From assembly GCA_016235555.1 (NCBI GenBank), contig JACRKC010000124.1:51971-115970 (forward strand): 64,000 bases of DNA, given 5' to 3'. Positions 38,528-47,688 of the stretch are shown here, in pieces. Under the pieces are notes generated by a model that ran no database searches, was not told the origin of the DNA, and saw nothing but the letters and a program-made list of their open reading frames with translations. Origin of the DNA: Verrucomicrobiota bacterium (GTDB lineage: Bacteria > Verrucomicrobiota > Verrucomicrobiia > Opitutales > Opitutaceae). The translations under genes were made by a program, and so were the position numbers. The number at the start of each line of letters is the position of its first letter. Positions within the stretch are counted from its first letter, which is position 1.

Positions 38528-40225
38528 TCAGTTCGCCTTCTCAGCCTTCGGCTCGGTGCGCTTGAGTTCGGCTTCGACCATCTCGGCGATGTAGGCGCGG
38601 GCGCCCATCCGGGAGGTGTAGGTGGTCAGTTGGGTGCGCGTGGTGGCGTATTGCGGATTGGTCTCGGAGAGGTCAGGCGCCTGCTTGTCGGCCGCGTAAA
38701 CAAAGAGGCCTTTGTCGGCGGTCACGACCATGTCGGAGACCTGGCCTTTTTCGAGGCGGTCGAGCGAGCCCATGACGGAGTAGTCGAGATCCTGCGGTGG
38801 ATTGCGGAGGGTGAAATTCGGCACGGGCTTGGCTTCGACTTTGACGCCGGCGGCCTTGGCGACGGCCTCGATGGCCGGGCCGAACTGTTCGCCGGCCTTG
38901 AGGCGCGCGTCGACCTGCGACTTGATGCTCTTGCCGAGTTCGACGAAGCGCTTGCGGCGTTCGCCCTCGAGGTAGTCGGTCGAGACTTTCTCGCGCACTT
39001 CCGTGAGGAGGGGCGTGCGTTCGGGCTGGGTTTCCTTCCAGAAAAGGACGGCCGCGCCGCCGGGGTAGCTGAGGCCTTCGCTGTAGAAGCGCGTGGCGTT
39101 CAGCTTGAAGGCTTCGCCGGCGATCTCCGGCGAGCCGCCGAGTTCGGCGGGACCGGCGTTGCGCGCGAACGGCGCGAGTGGCTTGGGCGTGACCTTGGAC
39201 TTGGTGAGGAAGGCTTCGAGGCCGGCGCCGCCGGTGACCTTGTTGGTGTAGAGTGCGAGGCTGAGATCGGTCGCGGCCTTCATCGCAAACTTTTGCGCGC
39301 GCTCGAGCTTCAGGGTCAGCTCGACCTGCGATTTTACCGCGGCAAAATCGGCCGCCGGGTCCGGCTTGGGGGGCGTGTCGGTTTTCTTGTCGTCGGCCGG
39401 CTTGACTTCCGGCGGTTTGGGGAAGCGCGAGGGGTTGGCGTCGTAAAAGGCGCGCACTTCGGCGTCGGTGACCGACACCGCCGGCAGATAGTTGACCGAC
39501 GGAAAATCCGCGTAAGCCGCCACGACCTGAGGCGGGATGCGATAGCGGAAGGTGTTTTCCTCGAAAAATTTTGTCAGGTCGGCGTCAGCCGGCTTCAGGT
39601 CGACCTTGAACTCCTTGTAATCCACGGCACCGGTGGCGAGGGCCCAGGTGGTCTCGCTGCGGGCGAGGAGGGTCTTGACGTCGTGCGGCAGGATGTAGCC
39701 GGGGCCGGAGAGCAGTTTCTGGACTTTCTCGGCGCGGACGTCATCGCCGAGGACGCGGGCGATTTCGGCTTCGGTGAGGCCGCGGGGATTGGTCTTCAGG
39801 TTGTCGCGAAACGTCGCGTAGGCCTTGGGATCGAACTGGCCGTCCTGCCCCACGAAGGCGGGGAGCGTTTTGACCATGTCGGCGATCTCCGTGGAGGTGG
39901 CGGCGGGGATGTGCCACTGCGCGGCGAGATGAAGGGCGGCGGCGCGTTGGAAGGCGTAATTCTGGATCTGGTCCTGATCGAGCCCGCCGAAGCGGCCGGT
40001 GGAGAGGCTGGCACTGAGCTGGGCGTCGCCGAAGAGCCGGGCCTGATCGTCGGGGAGGGAGAGATTGTAGGTGAAAAACTCGCGCTCGACGAAACGGCGG
40101 TCACCGCGGCCGAGGCCGGGGGAAGCACCAATCGTGAAGACGAACGAGATGATCGTTCCGATCAACAGGATCGCAAAGATCGTTTTGAAGTGGTGCTGAA
40201 AGTAGCGCTGAATCCAGGAAATCAT
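38528..40225 (-). CDS. PpiD/SurA_N-like membrane-anchored chaperone
   Basis: 565 residues. One N-terminal membrane anchor (FKTIFAILLIGTIISFVFTI), then a periplasmic domain with the SurA_N-type helical pattern (DQIQNYAFQRAAALHLAAQW, LTEAEIARVLGDDVRAEKVQ). No convincing parvulin active-site motif was found, so it may be a chaperone without isomerase activity, as known for parts of PpiD. Likely helps fold outer-membrane proteins such as the many TonB receptors. Confidence 0.7.
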   Translation of the reverse strand: MISWIQRYFQHHFKTIFAILLIGTIISFVFTIGASPGLGRGDRRFVEREFFTYNLSLPDDQARLFGDAQLSASLSTGRFGGLDQDQIQNYAFQRAAALHLAAQWHIPAATSTEIADMVKTLPAFVGQDGQFDPKAYATFRDNLKTNPRGLTEAEIARVLGDDVRAEKVQKLLSGPGYILPHDVKTLLARSETTWALATGAVDYKEFKVDLKPADADLTKFFEENTFRYRIPPQVVAAYADFPSVNYLPAVSVTDAEVRAFYDANPSRFPKPPEVKPADDKKTDTPPKPDPAADFAAVKSQVELTLKLERAQKFAMKAATDLSLALYTNKVTGGAGLEAFLTKSKVTPKPLAPFARNAGPAELGGSPEIAGEAFKLNATRFYSEGLSYPGGAAVLFWKETQPERTPLLTEVREKVSTDYLEGERRKRFVELGKSIKSQVDARLKAGEQFGPAIEAVAKAAGVKVEAKPVPNFTLRNPPQDLDYSVMGSLDRLEKGQVSDMVVTADKGLFVYAADKQAPDLSETNPQYATTRTQLTTYTSRMGARAYIAEMVEAELKRTEPKAEKAN

Positions 40226-40297
40226 GGAGGGAAAACGCGTGACGGTAGGTCGCGCCTCGCGAGTGGCAAGGGCGAATTCGCCGGCGGCGGGCCGGGG

Positions 40298-41815
40298 TTA
40301 TTTACCGGCGACCCGCTCCCCGAGGGCGAACGGCGGGCGGGACACATCGAACGGGTGGTCCTGGATCAGCTGCTCGAGCGATTTTTGAAAAAACTCCTGT
40401 TCGGTGATGCGGCCGAGCGCGGTGTCGTAATTGTGCAGGATCGGATCGATGCGGTCGAGCGACTGGCCGATCGGATCATCGCCGAGGTTGTCGTCGAGGG
40501 TCTTGAAATCGTAGAGCGTGATCCGGTTGAGCGGACGGGCGGGTTGATAGCGGTGTTCCGTGGCGGCTTCGCCGGCGTCCGGGCGCACGGTGATCACGAG
40601 CTGCATCTGGACGAGGCGGTTGAGGCACTCGTTGATGATCTGCGTGGGCACCTTGAGGAGTTCGCCGAGCTGGCCGGCGGTCACCGGTGGCAGGCAGTCC
40701 TGGAAGCGCCGGCCGATGGTGAGGAGGACGACGAGGGAGAGGCGCTCGCGCATGGTCTCGTTGAGCTGGGACCAGGCGGCCTGGCTGTTGCGGAAGTGGA
40801 CGTTTTGAACGGCGTAGCTGATGACGCCGCCGATGAGCAGATAGAGCCAGAAGATGTAGAGGCCGAGCATCAGCACGATCGGCAGGGCGAGCGAGCCGTA
40901 GAGGCTCTTCGTGAGGATCACGCGGCGCACGTAGAAGAGGGCGACGAAATTGTTGAGCAGGATGAGCGCGGTCACGACGAGCGCGCCGGCGAAGGCCGCC
41001 CTCCAGAACACGCGGGTGTTGGGGATCACGCGGTAGACGAGCGTCAGCAACACGACGAGCAGCGTGACCGAGAAGGCGGGCAGGAACCACTGCAACACAT
41101 TGAACAATTCGTGGCCGCCCGGCAGCCGGGAGATGGATTCCCTGAAGACATTGACCGCGGCGCTGGCGCCGAGCATCGCGATCGCGGCAAAAAACAGCAC
41201 GGCGCCGAGCGTCAGCGTGGTCCAATAGAACACGACGCGCATCAGCAGCGAGCGGCCCAGGCGCACGCCCCAGATGTCGTTGAACGCGTCCTCCACGGAC
41301 TTGAACAGCAGCAGCACGACGAAAATGAGCGAGAGGGCGCCGAGCACGCCGGCCGAGCCGGAGCGGGCGCTGGTGATGAAGCCGTTCAACAGGGTGACGA
41401 TCTGCGACTTCATCGCCGGGACGGCGGCGTGGCCCTCGGCATCGACGCTCTCGAGGGTCTTCAACTGCGGGACGATCTTCTCGATGATTTCCCCGAGACG
41501 GGTGGCGACGAGGTTGGGGTCGCTGTTGTTGCCGAGGACGAAACCGCCGATGAGCACCGCGATGGCGACGAGCGGCCCGAGCCCGAGCAGCGAGCTAAAG
41601 GTGAGGGCGGCGGCGCGCGCGGGCACCTTGGTTTCGAGAAAGACCGTGGTCGTGATCGAGATCGCGCGGAAGGCCGCGTAGAACCAGCCGCGCGGCGTAT
41701 TGTCGTTCAGATAGGCGGGCTTCCAGATTTCCTTCGACCAGAGATGAAGCAATTCCGGCCCGAGAGCGGAGAGCCGGGCGGCGAGAGACGTGGGCGCTGG
41801 GCCGGCGTTCGCCAC
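40298..41815 (-). CDS. YihY/BrkB family membrane protein
   Basis: 505 residues. The first about 310 hold six membrane helices in the YihY/BrkB pattern (KVPARAAALTFSSLLGLGPL, LSLIFVVLLLFKSVEDAFND, LVLLTLVYRVIPNTRVFWRA, YGSLALPIVLMLGLYIFWLY). The C-terminal 170 residues look like a winged-helix (VTAGQLGELLKVPTQIINEC) and are longer than in the basic family. Function of the family is unsettled; it is not a proven ribonuclease despite older naming. Confidence 0.85.
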   Translation of the reverse strand: MANAGPAPTSLAARLSALGPELLHLWSKEIWKPAYLNDNTPRGWFYAAFRAISITTTVFLETKVPARAAALTFSSLLGLGPLVAIAVLIGGFVLGNNSDPNLVATRLGEIIEKIVPQLKTLESVDAEGHAAVPAMKSQIVTLLNGFITSARSGSAGVLGALSLIFVVLLLFKSVEDAFNDIWGVRLGRSLLMRVVFYWTTLTLGAVLFFAAIAMLGASAAVNVFRESISRLPGGHELFNVLQWFLPAFSVTLLVVLLTLVYRVIPNTRVFWRAAFAGALVVTALILLNNFVALFYVRRVILTKSLYGSLALPIVLMLGLYIFWLYLLIGGVISYAVQNVHFRNSQAAWSQLNETMRERLSLVVLLTIGRRFQDCLPPVTAGQLGELLKVPTQIINECLNRLVQMQLVITVRPDAGEAATEHRYQPARPLNRITLYDFKTLDDNLGDDPIGQSLDRIDPILHNYDTALGRITEQEFFQKSLEQLIQDHPFDVSRPPFALGERVAGK

Positions 41816-41818
41816 GGC

Positions 41819-42568
41819 TTACTGCGACAGGAAGTTCCACGCCAGCAGGCCCATGCCGCCGACGGCGGCCGCCGCCGCCACGATGACCGGGACCAAGCTG
41901 ACAAAGATCGTGCACAGATAGAGCCCTGCGCAGCCGGCGGCGGCGTAGACCAGCAGGATCGGCGAGCCCTGGGTGTAGAAGATAAAAGCGAGGACCCCGA
42001 ACCCGAGCGCGGCCCGAAACCGCACAAACGGATACATGGCGATGACGCCCAGCCCGAGCATGACGGCGAGGAACACATCCAGCGCACCGAAGAGCACGAG
42101 CGGCTGCGCCGCCACGGCCATGATGTCGCCCGAGGTGATGACGTCGACGGACGGCAGGATCTCACCCGCCGCGGCCGCGAGCAGAGCGACCAGCGCGCCG
42201 ATCGTGCCCACTTTGGCGGCGCGCATCATCGCGATCTCCGGATCCTTCTTGTCGGCGGTCTCGTCGGTGCGGCCCTCGGCCGCGGCCAGCATGTCGTTTA
42301 CGTCGATCGGCTTGGCGCCCTCATCGGGTTTGTTGAGGGTCTTGAATTCCTTGGGCTTGAGGATGAGTTTCTTTTTCTCGGGAAACACCTGTCCCAGCAG
42401 CTCGGTCTGCGTGCTGAGCGCGGCCCATTGTTCGGTCGTGGCATCGTAGACGAGCGTCTCGGGGGTGATCTGGCCGGCCTCGGCCAGGGAGGCCAGCTGG
42501 GTGAGGCCAAACGGCCCGCGGGCTTCCGTGTCGTTCGCATTGCGGATGTAGATTTCCTGCGTGGCCAT
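41819..42568 (-). CDS. GYF_2-domain membrane protein
   Basis: 249 residues. N-terminal GYF_2 (DUF4339) domain: IYIRNANDTEARGPFGLTQL and LVYDATTEQWAALSTQTELL. An acidic linker follows, then four or five membrane helices (VGTIGALVALLAAAAGEILP, QPLVLFGALDVFLAVMLGLG, LVYAAAGCAGLYLCTIFVSL). Sits four bases upstream of the YihY-like gene, so probably co-expressed. No function known. Confidence 0.75.
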   Translation of the reverse strand: MATQEIYIRNANDTEARGPFGLTQLASLAEAGQITPETLVYDATTEQWAALSTQTELLGQVFPEKKKLILKPKEFKTLNKPDEGAKPIDVNDMLAAAEGRTDETADKKDPEIAMMRAAKVGTIGALVALLAAAAGEILPSVDVITSGDIMAVAAQPLVLFGALDVFLAVMLGLGVIAMYPFVRFRAALGFGVLAFIFYTQGSPILLVYAAAGCAGLYLCTIFVSLVPVIVAAAAAVGGMGLLAWNFLSQ

Positions 42569-42668
42569 GCGCCGGAGGGTGGGTGCGGGCGGCGGGAGCG
42601 GCAAGCGCGATTTCGTGCTCCGGGCGTCTCGGCCAGCTTCGCGGTCGAACTGCGCGAAGCGGAGTAAA

Positions 42669-42732
42669 GCAGCCGAGCAGAGGCTGGGTTGCGATGTTGA
42701 CCCAATCCCAGCCTCCTGACGTCGGCTGCCAC
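42669..42732. repeat. GGCAGCCGAC...GCAGCC hairpin repeat
   Basis: GCAGCCGAGCAGAGGCTGGG faces CCCAGCCTCCTGACGTCGGC and ends CTGCCAC. Same family as 54381-54449 (CGGCCTCCTCACGTCGGCCG). Confidence 0.7.
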
Positions 42733-42751
42733 GACCGACTGCATCGTCGCC

Positions 42752-44845
42752 TCAGGGCACGAGGCGGAATCCCGCGGCCGGGGAAAACAGGACCACGCTC
42801 GCGCGGCGCGGCGCGAGTTCCACCCGGCCCTGCCAGGTGAATTTCGGGGCGGCGCCCGGGGCGGTGAAAATTTCCACGTCGATGGCGTGAGGGCCGGCGG
42901 TGAGCGGCCGGCGTGCGAGCGCGAGGCACGCGCCGTCATGCGCGAGACCGAGCGGGCGGAGCGTTTCCTCCGTGGCCACGCCATCCACGGTGAGACGCAG
43001 ACGCACCGGCGAGCGTTCGCGGTGGGTGGTGACGGCGACGTTGCGCATGTGGACGGGGCGCTTGGCGAGATCAGCGGCGGTGGCGGGCGTGGCTTCGGTC
43101 CAATCGCCCCACGCTTCGATCGAAAGGACGAGTTCCGGGGCGTCCGGGGCGGGATTGCGGAACGGGACGAACGTGCCGGCGATCGTGGCGACCGACAGCG
43201 CCGCGGCCAGCAGCGTGGCGGCGATGACGATGCGGGCGCGGGGACGCGGTGCGAGGGCCGGCCTCACGCCGGAGGCAAACATGGCGACGGCGGCGCGGGT
43301 GCGCCCGGGCGTCGTGGGATCGAAGGCGAGACGCAGCACGCGGTCGGGATGGGCGCCGGCGCGGTCGGGATGGAAGCCTGGTTTGCGTTGGCCATTCGTG
43401 CGCAGGTCGAACCAGCGGGCGCCTTCCCGGCAGGCGGCTTCGCCCGTGCTGCAACCGAGGACGACGATCCCCGCGGCGCCGGCAGCCAGCGCACGCTCCA
43501 TCAACTTCGGGGCGATCCAGCCGATGCACGGCACGGGCAGCACCGTGCAACCGGGCAGCGTGTCGCGCCACGCCGCGGCGTCGAAGCGCGACCAGCCGCC
43601 GTGCGATTCGGTGCAGACGAGCGCGAGCAGCGGCTGGTCACCACGCTGGGCGGCGGCCAGCACCATTTGCTCGATCCGCTGCGTCTCGCGGCGGACGTCG
43701 AGCCACGGCAGGCCGATGCCCTCGGAATCGCACGAACCGGCGCACACCCCGCAGCCGACGCACAGCGCGGGATCGACGCTGGCCTGGGCGTTGAAGCGCT
43801 TGCCGTCGGTGCGCGGCACCATCGTGATCGCGGAGAAGGGGCAGTCCTGCGCGCACTGGGTGCACGCGTGGCAGCGCGACTGTTCGACGCTGGCTTGAAA
43901 CGCCACCCGTGGGCGCCGCCGCGCGAGCCACCACGGCAGCCCGCCGAGACCCGCGAAGAGCGCGGCGGTCAGCAGCCACAATCCGCCACCGCTCATCCGC
44001 TCCGTGAGAGCGAGCGGCCAGAGATACCAGGCATCGAAGGAAAAACGCTCCGGTGTCACCGCCAGACGTGCGGGCCCGGCGCTGGTCGCCGGCACCAGGA
44101 TGGCGACCGCCGCCACCGCGGCCAGCGTCCACCAGCCGAGCGTGCGGTTGGGAAAAATCTTTGCCCGGCTCAGCCGCGCGAGATGCACGCACATGCCGGC
44201 GACGAATCCGAGGGGCAGCAGCATGTGGATGAAGAACACGACGAAGAACAGGAGCGATGGCATCGACTCGTCGGTCGTGAGCAGCCGCCCGAGCGGGCCG
44301 CCGAAAACAGGCAGCACGTCGGCGAACGCGAGACTCGCGCGGGCGACGAGTTGCCCGCGTTCGTCCCACACGAGCCAATAGCCGGTCCAGCCGATGAACC
44401 AGAGGGCGCCGAGCAGCACGACGCCGCTCAGCCAGGGCAGCCAGCGGGCGCCCGTGACCTGTCGTGCGGCCAGCGCCCGGATGGCATGCAGCACGACAAA
44501 CAGGATCGCGCCATCCGAGCTGTAGCGATGCACGGAGCGCATCCAACCGCCGGGCGAGCGGCCGCCCAGCGTCTGGAGCGACCCGTAGGCGAGGTGGATG
44601 CTCGGCGAATACCAGATCAACAGCGCCACGCCCGAGGCGACGGCGATCGCGAAGAGGAGATTCGCCACCGGGCCGAGGTGCGCGAGCGGGTTGGCCTCGG
44701 GCGGGACCGCGCGTTGCACCCACGCATCGATGCGCTGGAACAGCCGCTCGGCGCGGGCGAGCCCGCCATCGCCGCGCATCGCGGGACCGGGATGCGGTGG
44801 CGCACCGGCCGGCGTGGCCGGTGGGGCGAGCAGTTCCGCACTCAT
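42752..44845 (-). CDS. Cytochrome b / 2x[4Fe-4S] ferredoxin / FlpD fusion protein
   Basis: 697-residue predicted electron-transfer protein. Residues about 50-300 form a cytochrome b6/bc-type membrane domain with two His pairs each 14 residues apart (VHRYSSDGAILFVVLHAIR and IHMLLPLGFVAGMCVHLAR). A membrane helix then leads to two [4Fe-4S] motifs, CHACTQCAQDCP and CVGCGVCAGSCD. Next is a domain like FlpD/MvhD, the hydrogenase-heterodisulfide reductase linker (LLALVCTESHGG, VLPVPCIGWIAPKLME, GAAGIVVLGCSTGEAACREG). A further membrane helix and a beta-rich C-terminal domain finish it. It is last in the six-gene oxidase/NO-reductase-like operon, four bases after the SCO gene, and could pass electrons from quinol to that enzyme or the reverse. 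Family assignments are by pattern. Confidence 0.8.
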   Translation of the reverse strand: MSAELLAPPATPAGAPPHPGPAMRGDGGLARAERLFQRIDAWVQRAVPPEANPLAHLGPVANLLFAIAVASGVALLIWYSPSIHLAYGSLQTLGGRSPGGWMRSVHRYSSDGAILFVVLHAIRALAARQVTGARWLPWLSGVVLLGALWFIGWTGYWLVWDERGQLVARASLAFADVLPVFGGPLGRLLTTDESMPSLLFFVVFFIHMLLPLGFVAGMCVHLARLSRAKIFPNRTLGWWTLAAVAAVAILVPATSAGPARLAVTPERFSFDAWYLWPLALTERMSGGGLWLLTAALFAGLGGLPWWLARRRPRVAFQASVEQSRCHACTQCAQDCPFSAITMVPRTDGKRFNAQASVDPALCVGCGVCAGSCDSEGIGLPWLDVRRETQRIEQMVLAAAQRGDQPLLALVCTESHGGWSRFDAAAWRDTLPGCTVLPVPCIGWIAPKLMERALAAGAAGIVVLGCSTGEAACREGARWFDLRTNGQRKPGFHPDRAGAHPDRVLRLAFDPTTPGRTRAAVAMFASGVRPALAPRPRARIVIAATLLAAALSVATIAGTFVPFRNPAPDAPELVLSIEAWGDWTEATPATAADLAKRPVHMRNVAVTTHRERSPVRLRLTVDGVATEETLRPLGLAHDGACLALARRPLTAGPHAIDVEIFTAPGAAPKFTWQGRVELAPRRASVVLFSPAAGFRLVP

Positions 44846-44849
44846 GGCG

Positions 44850-45869
44850 TCACGGTGTCGCCGGCTCGGTCGCGAGTTCGGTGAGCGCGGCGGCGAGCCA
44901 CGAGGCGTGGCGGGGATCGAGGGCGAGGCGGTAGGCGATCTCGCCGCGACGGTCGATCAGCACGAAGAGGTTGCTGTGTTCGATGCGGCCGGTGGCGCGA
45001 TTGCGCACCCTCGAAATGCTGAGACGGTCCAGCACGTCGCCGAGGGCGGACGCCTCGCCGTTGAGGTAGCGGAACTGCGGGTAGGTGAAGCCGTGGCCTT
45101 CGGCGATGGCCGCCATGAGTTGCACGGTGTCGTTGTCGGCGTCGAGCGACAGCGCCGCGACGTTCACCTCGCGCCGCACCCCGGCGGGGAGGGCGTCGAG
45201 CGTCTGTTTGATCTGTTGGAGAATCTGCGGGCACGTCGTGCTGCACGACGCGTAGACGCCGGTGACGAGCGTGACCTTGCCGCGGTAGTCGGCGAGAGCG
45301 GCCGGCGCGCCCCGGTGATCGCGGAGGGCGAAGGCGGGTGGCGGGAGATGCGTGCGGATGCGCGCGCCGGGGAAGGGCAGCGGCGCGTCCTTTTCCGCGG
45401 CCGGAGAGCCCATCACGACGAGCGCCAGCGCGATCAACGCGGAGAGGGCCAGGCCGCCCGCCGCGTGCGGCCACACCGTGCGGCGCACGGCCGCGAGGGC
45501 GAGGCGGCGCAGCGCGTCGCGCCAGATCACGCCGATCACGAGTCCAACGCTCAACGGATCCGCGAGCATCACGGCGACCGACGCGCGCTCCATGAAGCCG
45601 GTGCGCGGATCGTAGTCGAAGCACCAGATGCGGAAATCGCGGGCGAACGCCGCCCAGCCCGAATCGCCCGCCGGGCTCAGCAACACGGCAGCGACGAACG
45701 CTTCGTAGCCGAGCAGGGCGGCGAACACGAAGACCGGGAAACCCGGCCCGGCGAAGAAGCCGGGGTTGGCATCGGGGTGGAGCGCGTTGACCTCAACGCG
45801 TTGTTCCGGGGCGGGAGAGGCGAAGCGCGTTGGAGTCAACGCGCTCCACCCGGGTGCAGGAGAGTTCAC
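44850..45869 (-). CDS. Membrane SCO1/SenC-type copper protein
   Basis: 339 residues. An N-terminal part of about 150 residues has three membrane helices (VFVFAALLGYEAFVAAVLL, MLADPLSVGLVIGVIWRDAL, AGGLALSALIALALVVMG). The thioredoxin-fold SCO domain follows with the copper-binding CSTTC in GVYASCSTTCPQILQQI and the ligand His in EHSNLFVLIDRRG. It should load copper into the CuA centre of subunit II in the same operon. The extra membrane module is not usual for SCO1. Residues about 7-31 of the predicted N-terminus are encoded by an inverted GTGGAGCGCG repeat; the true start may be further in. Nine bases after the subunit I gene. Confidence 0.85.
   Translation of the reverse strand: MNSPAPGWSALTPTRFASPAPEQRVEVNALHPDANPGFFAGPGFPVFVFAALLGYEAFVAAVLLSPAGDSGWAAFARDFRIWCFDYDPRTGFMERASVAVMLADPLSVGLVIGVIWRDALRRLALAAVRRTVWPHAAGGLALSALIALALVVMGSPAAEKDAPLPFPGARIRTHLPPPAFALRDHRGAPAALADYRGKVTLVTGVYASCSTTCPQILQQIKQTLDALPAGVRREVNVAALSLDADNDTVQLMAAIAEGHGFTYPQFRYLNGEASALGDVLDRLSISRVRNRATGRIEHSNLFVLIDRRGEIAYRLALDPRHASWLAAALTELATEPATP
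45777..45850. repeat. Paired GTGGAGCGCG repeat in the SCO gene 5' end
   Basis: GTGGAGCGCGTTGACCTCAA and, inverted, GCGTTGGAGTCAACGCGCTC then CACC. Same family as 9662-9743 and 63945-63970, but here within the predicted reading frame. Confidence 0.7.
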
Positions 45870-45878
45870 GATGGTGCC

Positions 45879-47600
45879 TCACTTCACGGGCCACACATCC
45901 GCGAGCGCTTTCCAGTTTGCGAAATAATAGACCGCAAAACACGCGAGGAAGATCAGGGCGAGGGCGAAGGTGCCCTTGGTGGCGTTGTGGTCGTGCTCCT
46001 CGAGCCGCACGGGCGCGGCGCCGGTGGCCGGTTGGGCGACGCCCCAGTCCGCCATGGCGCGGCCCTGGTTGGATTCGCCGAAGAGCAAGGTGCCCACGCA
46101 GAGCAGGCAGAAGAGCAGCAGACCGGCGAAAGCGATGATGCCGCCGATACCGACCACGCCGAGCATCAGGTGCGCCGCCGGGCCGTAGGCACCGGCCAGC
46201 GAGATGTCCCACGAGCGGCGCGGCACGCCCATCGAGCCGGCGAACGACATGCCGAGCGCCACGAGCACGATGCCGAAGCCGAAGATATACGGTTGGAGCC
46301 GGGCGAGTTTCCGCCCCACGAAGTCGCGCTGGAAAATCAGCGGGATCACATAGTAGGCGAGGGCCATGAACGCGAGCGTGGTGCCGCCGACGACCGTGAC
46401 GTGGAAGTGTCCGGGGATGCGCAGCGTGTTGTGCGCGATGATATTGATCTGCTCGGTGCCGAGCGTGACGCCGGTGATGCCGCCGCCGAAGCCGAAGATG
46501 ACGAGCGAGAGGAAGAAACCGGAGAACCCCGGGTTTTTCCACGGCGCGGAAGTCAGCCAGCCGAACAGGCCGCGGAGGTAGCCTTTTTCGCGCATCGCCA
46601 CCTCGACCCCGGCCGGCACCGTGAAGCCGTGGATCATCGAGGCGAGCACCGCGAGATACATGGCGTAGGAGGTGTTCCAGATTTTCCACGACGCGCCGAC
46701 GGCGGGGTCGACGAGGAGGTGGTGGGCCGAGGCGATGTTGATGAAGCAGACGTAGAGGATGAACGCGCCGCGGCACACCGCCTCGTTGAGCGGGCGGGCC
46801 CCGACCGTGACCGAAGAGAGGAAATACCACACGGCGACCATGGCGCACACATTGACCTGCTGCGACTGGTGCCCGAGGCCCCACCAGATGAGGCGATACC
46901 ACATCGGGTCCGGTGCGGGCGTCCAGCCCATCGAGTAGGTGAAGGTCGGGATCATCACGATCGCGCCGTGCAGCAGCGTGACGACGGCGATGATCGCCGC
47001 GGCCGTGGCGCCGAAGGTCACGAGCGGCACGGAGCCCTCGTAGGTCTTGTCGCGCTTGGCGACGTAGAGCGTGGCGAAGAAATTGAACACGCCGATGAGC
47101 GTGCCCACCGCGACCAGGATGATGCCCAGATAAAACAGCGGATGCGCAAGCAACGGCAGGTAGGACGTCATCATCACATCGGCCTGGCCCTTCAGAATGA
47201 CCACGTCGACCATGACGGCGCCGACGAGCATCATCCCGAACGACACCCACGCGACTTTTTCGGAGAAGAGCCGCGAGTTCAGCGGCGTCGTGCACGTAAA
47301 ATAGAGAATCGCGACCTCCATGAAGAGGATCCAGAAGATGAGCATGTTCAACCCGTGCAGCGTGACGATGCGGTAGAACCACTCGGCGTTGAGCAGATGC
47401 ACCGCCTGCCAGCGCGTCAGCGCCAGCAGCAGCGCGGCGATGCCGCCGACGAGGAGGAAGACGACGGCGGTGACGGCGTTGAGTTTGATGAAACGCTGCG
47501 CGACGGCGCAGACGGGCAGGCCGGTGGTCGCGCAGAGGCGGCCGCGGTCGGCGGCGACCTCGCGCAGGCCGGAGGGAAGAGGAATGGCAATGGCACTCAT
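45879..47600 (-). CDS. Heme-copper oxidase/NO reductase subunit I (B-family-like, Gln in place of active-site Tyr)
   Basis: 573 residues, 12 or more membrane helices. His ligands are all visible: low-spin heme His in VTLHGLNML, CuB/FeB ligands in WWGLGHQSQQ and ASAHHLLVDP, and the heme pair in IPGHFHVTV. The loop AHHLLVDPAVGASWKIW and FTVPAGVEVAMR align with ba3-type (B-family) oxidases. Where those have GHPxVY with the cross-linked Tyr, this protein has GHQSQQ, so Gln replaces Tyr. Replacement of that Tyr is known from several NO reductase families in the superfamily; I therefore favour NO reduction over O2 reduction, as inference. CuA subunit II is encoded directly upstream. Confidence 0.85.
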   Translation of the reverse strand: MSAIAIPLPSGLREVAADRGRLCATTGLPVCAVAQRFIKLNAVTAVVFLLVGGIAALLLALTRWQAVHLLNAEWFYRIVTLHGLNMLIFWILFMEVAILYFTCTTPLNSRLFSEKVAWVSFGMMLVGAVMVDVVILKGQADVMMTSYLPLLAHPLFYLGIILVAVGTLIGVFNFFATLYVAKRDKTYEGSVPLVTFGATAAAIIAVVTLLHGAIVMIPTFTYSMGWTPAPDPMWYRLIWWGLGHQSQQVNVCAMVAVWYFLSSVTVGARPLNEAVCRGAFILYVCFINIASAHHLLVDPAVGASWKIWNTSYAMYLAVLASMIHGFTVPAGVEVAMREKGYLRGLFGWLTSAPWKNPGFSGFFLSLVIFGFGGGITGVTLGTEQINIIAHNTLRIPGHFHVTVVGGTTLAFMALAYYVIPLIFQRDFVGRKLARLQPYIFGFGIVLVALGMSFAGSMGVPRRSWDISLAGAYGPAAHLMLGVVGIGGIIAFAGLLLFCLLCVGTLLFGESNQGRAMADWGVAQPATGAAPVRLEEHDHNATKGTFALALIFLACFAVYYFANWKALADVWPVK

Positions 47601-47688
47601 GGATGAAACAAAGGCGGGAGGAGGGGGAGTTGCGGCGTGAGACAGGACTTGCGGGGTAACCCAATGGGTTACACTCCGCCGGGGGCGG

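Noticed and set aside
38351..42667. A very long open frame on the plus strand
   Set aside because: It runs antisense to the PpiD-like, YihY and GYF genes and has biased composition (Asp, Glu, Arg, Gly, His). It is the mirror of high-GC codon use, not a gene.
44598..47606. A 1002-codon open frame on the plus strand
   Set aside because: Antisense to three respiratory genes with clear motifs; composition is typical of a shadow frame.
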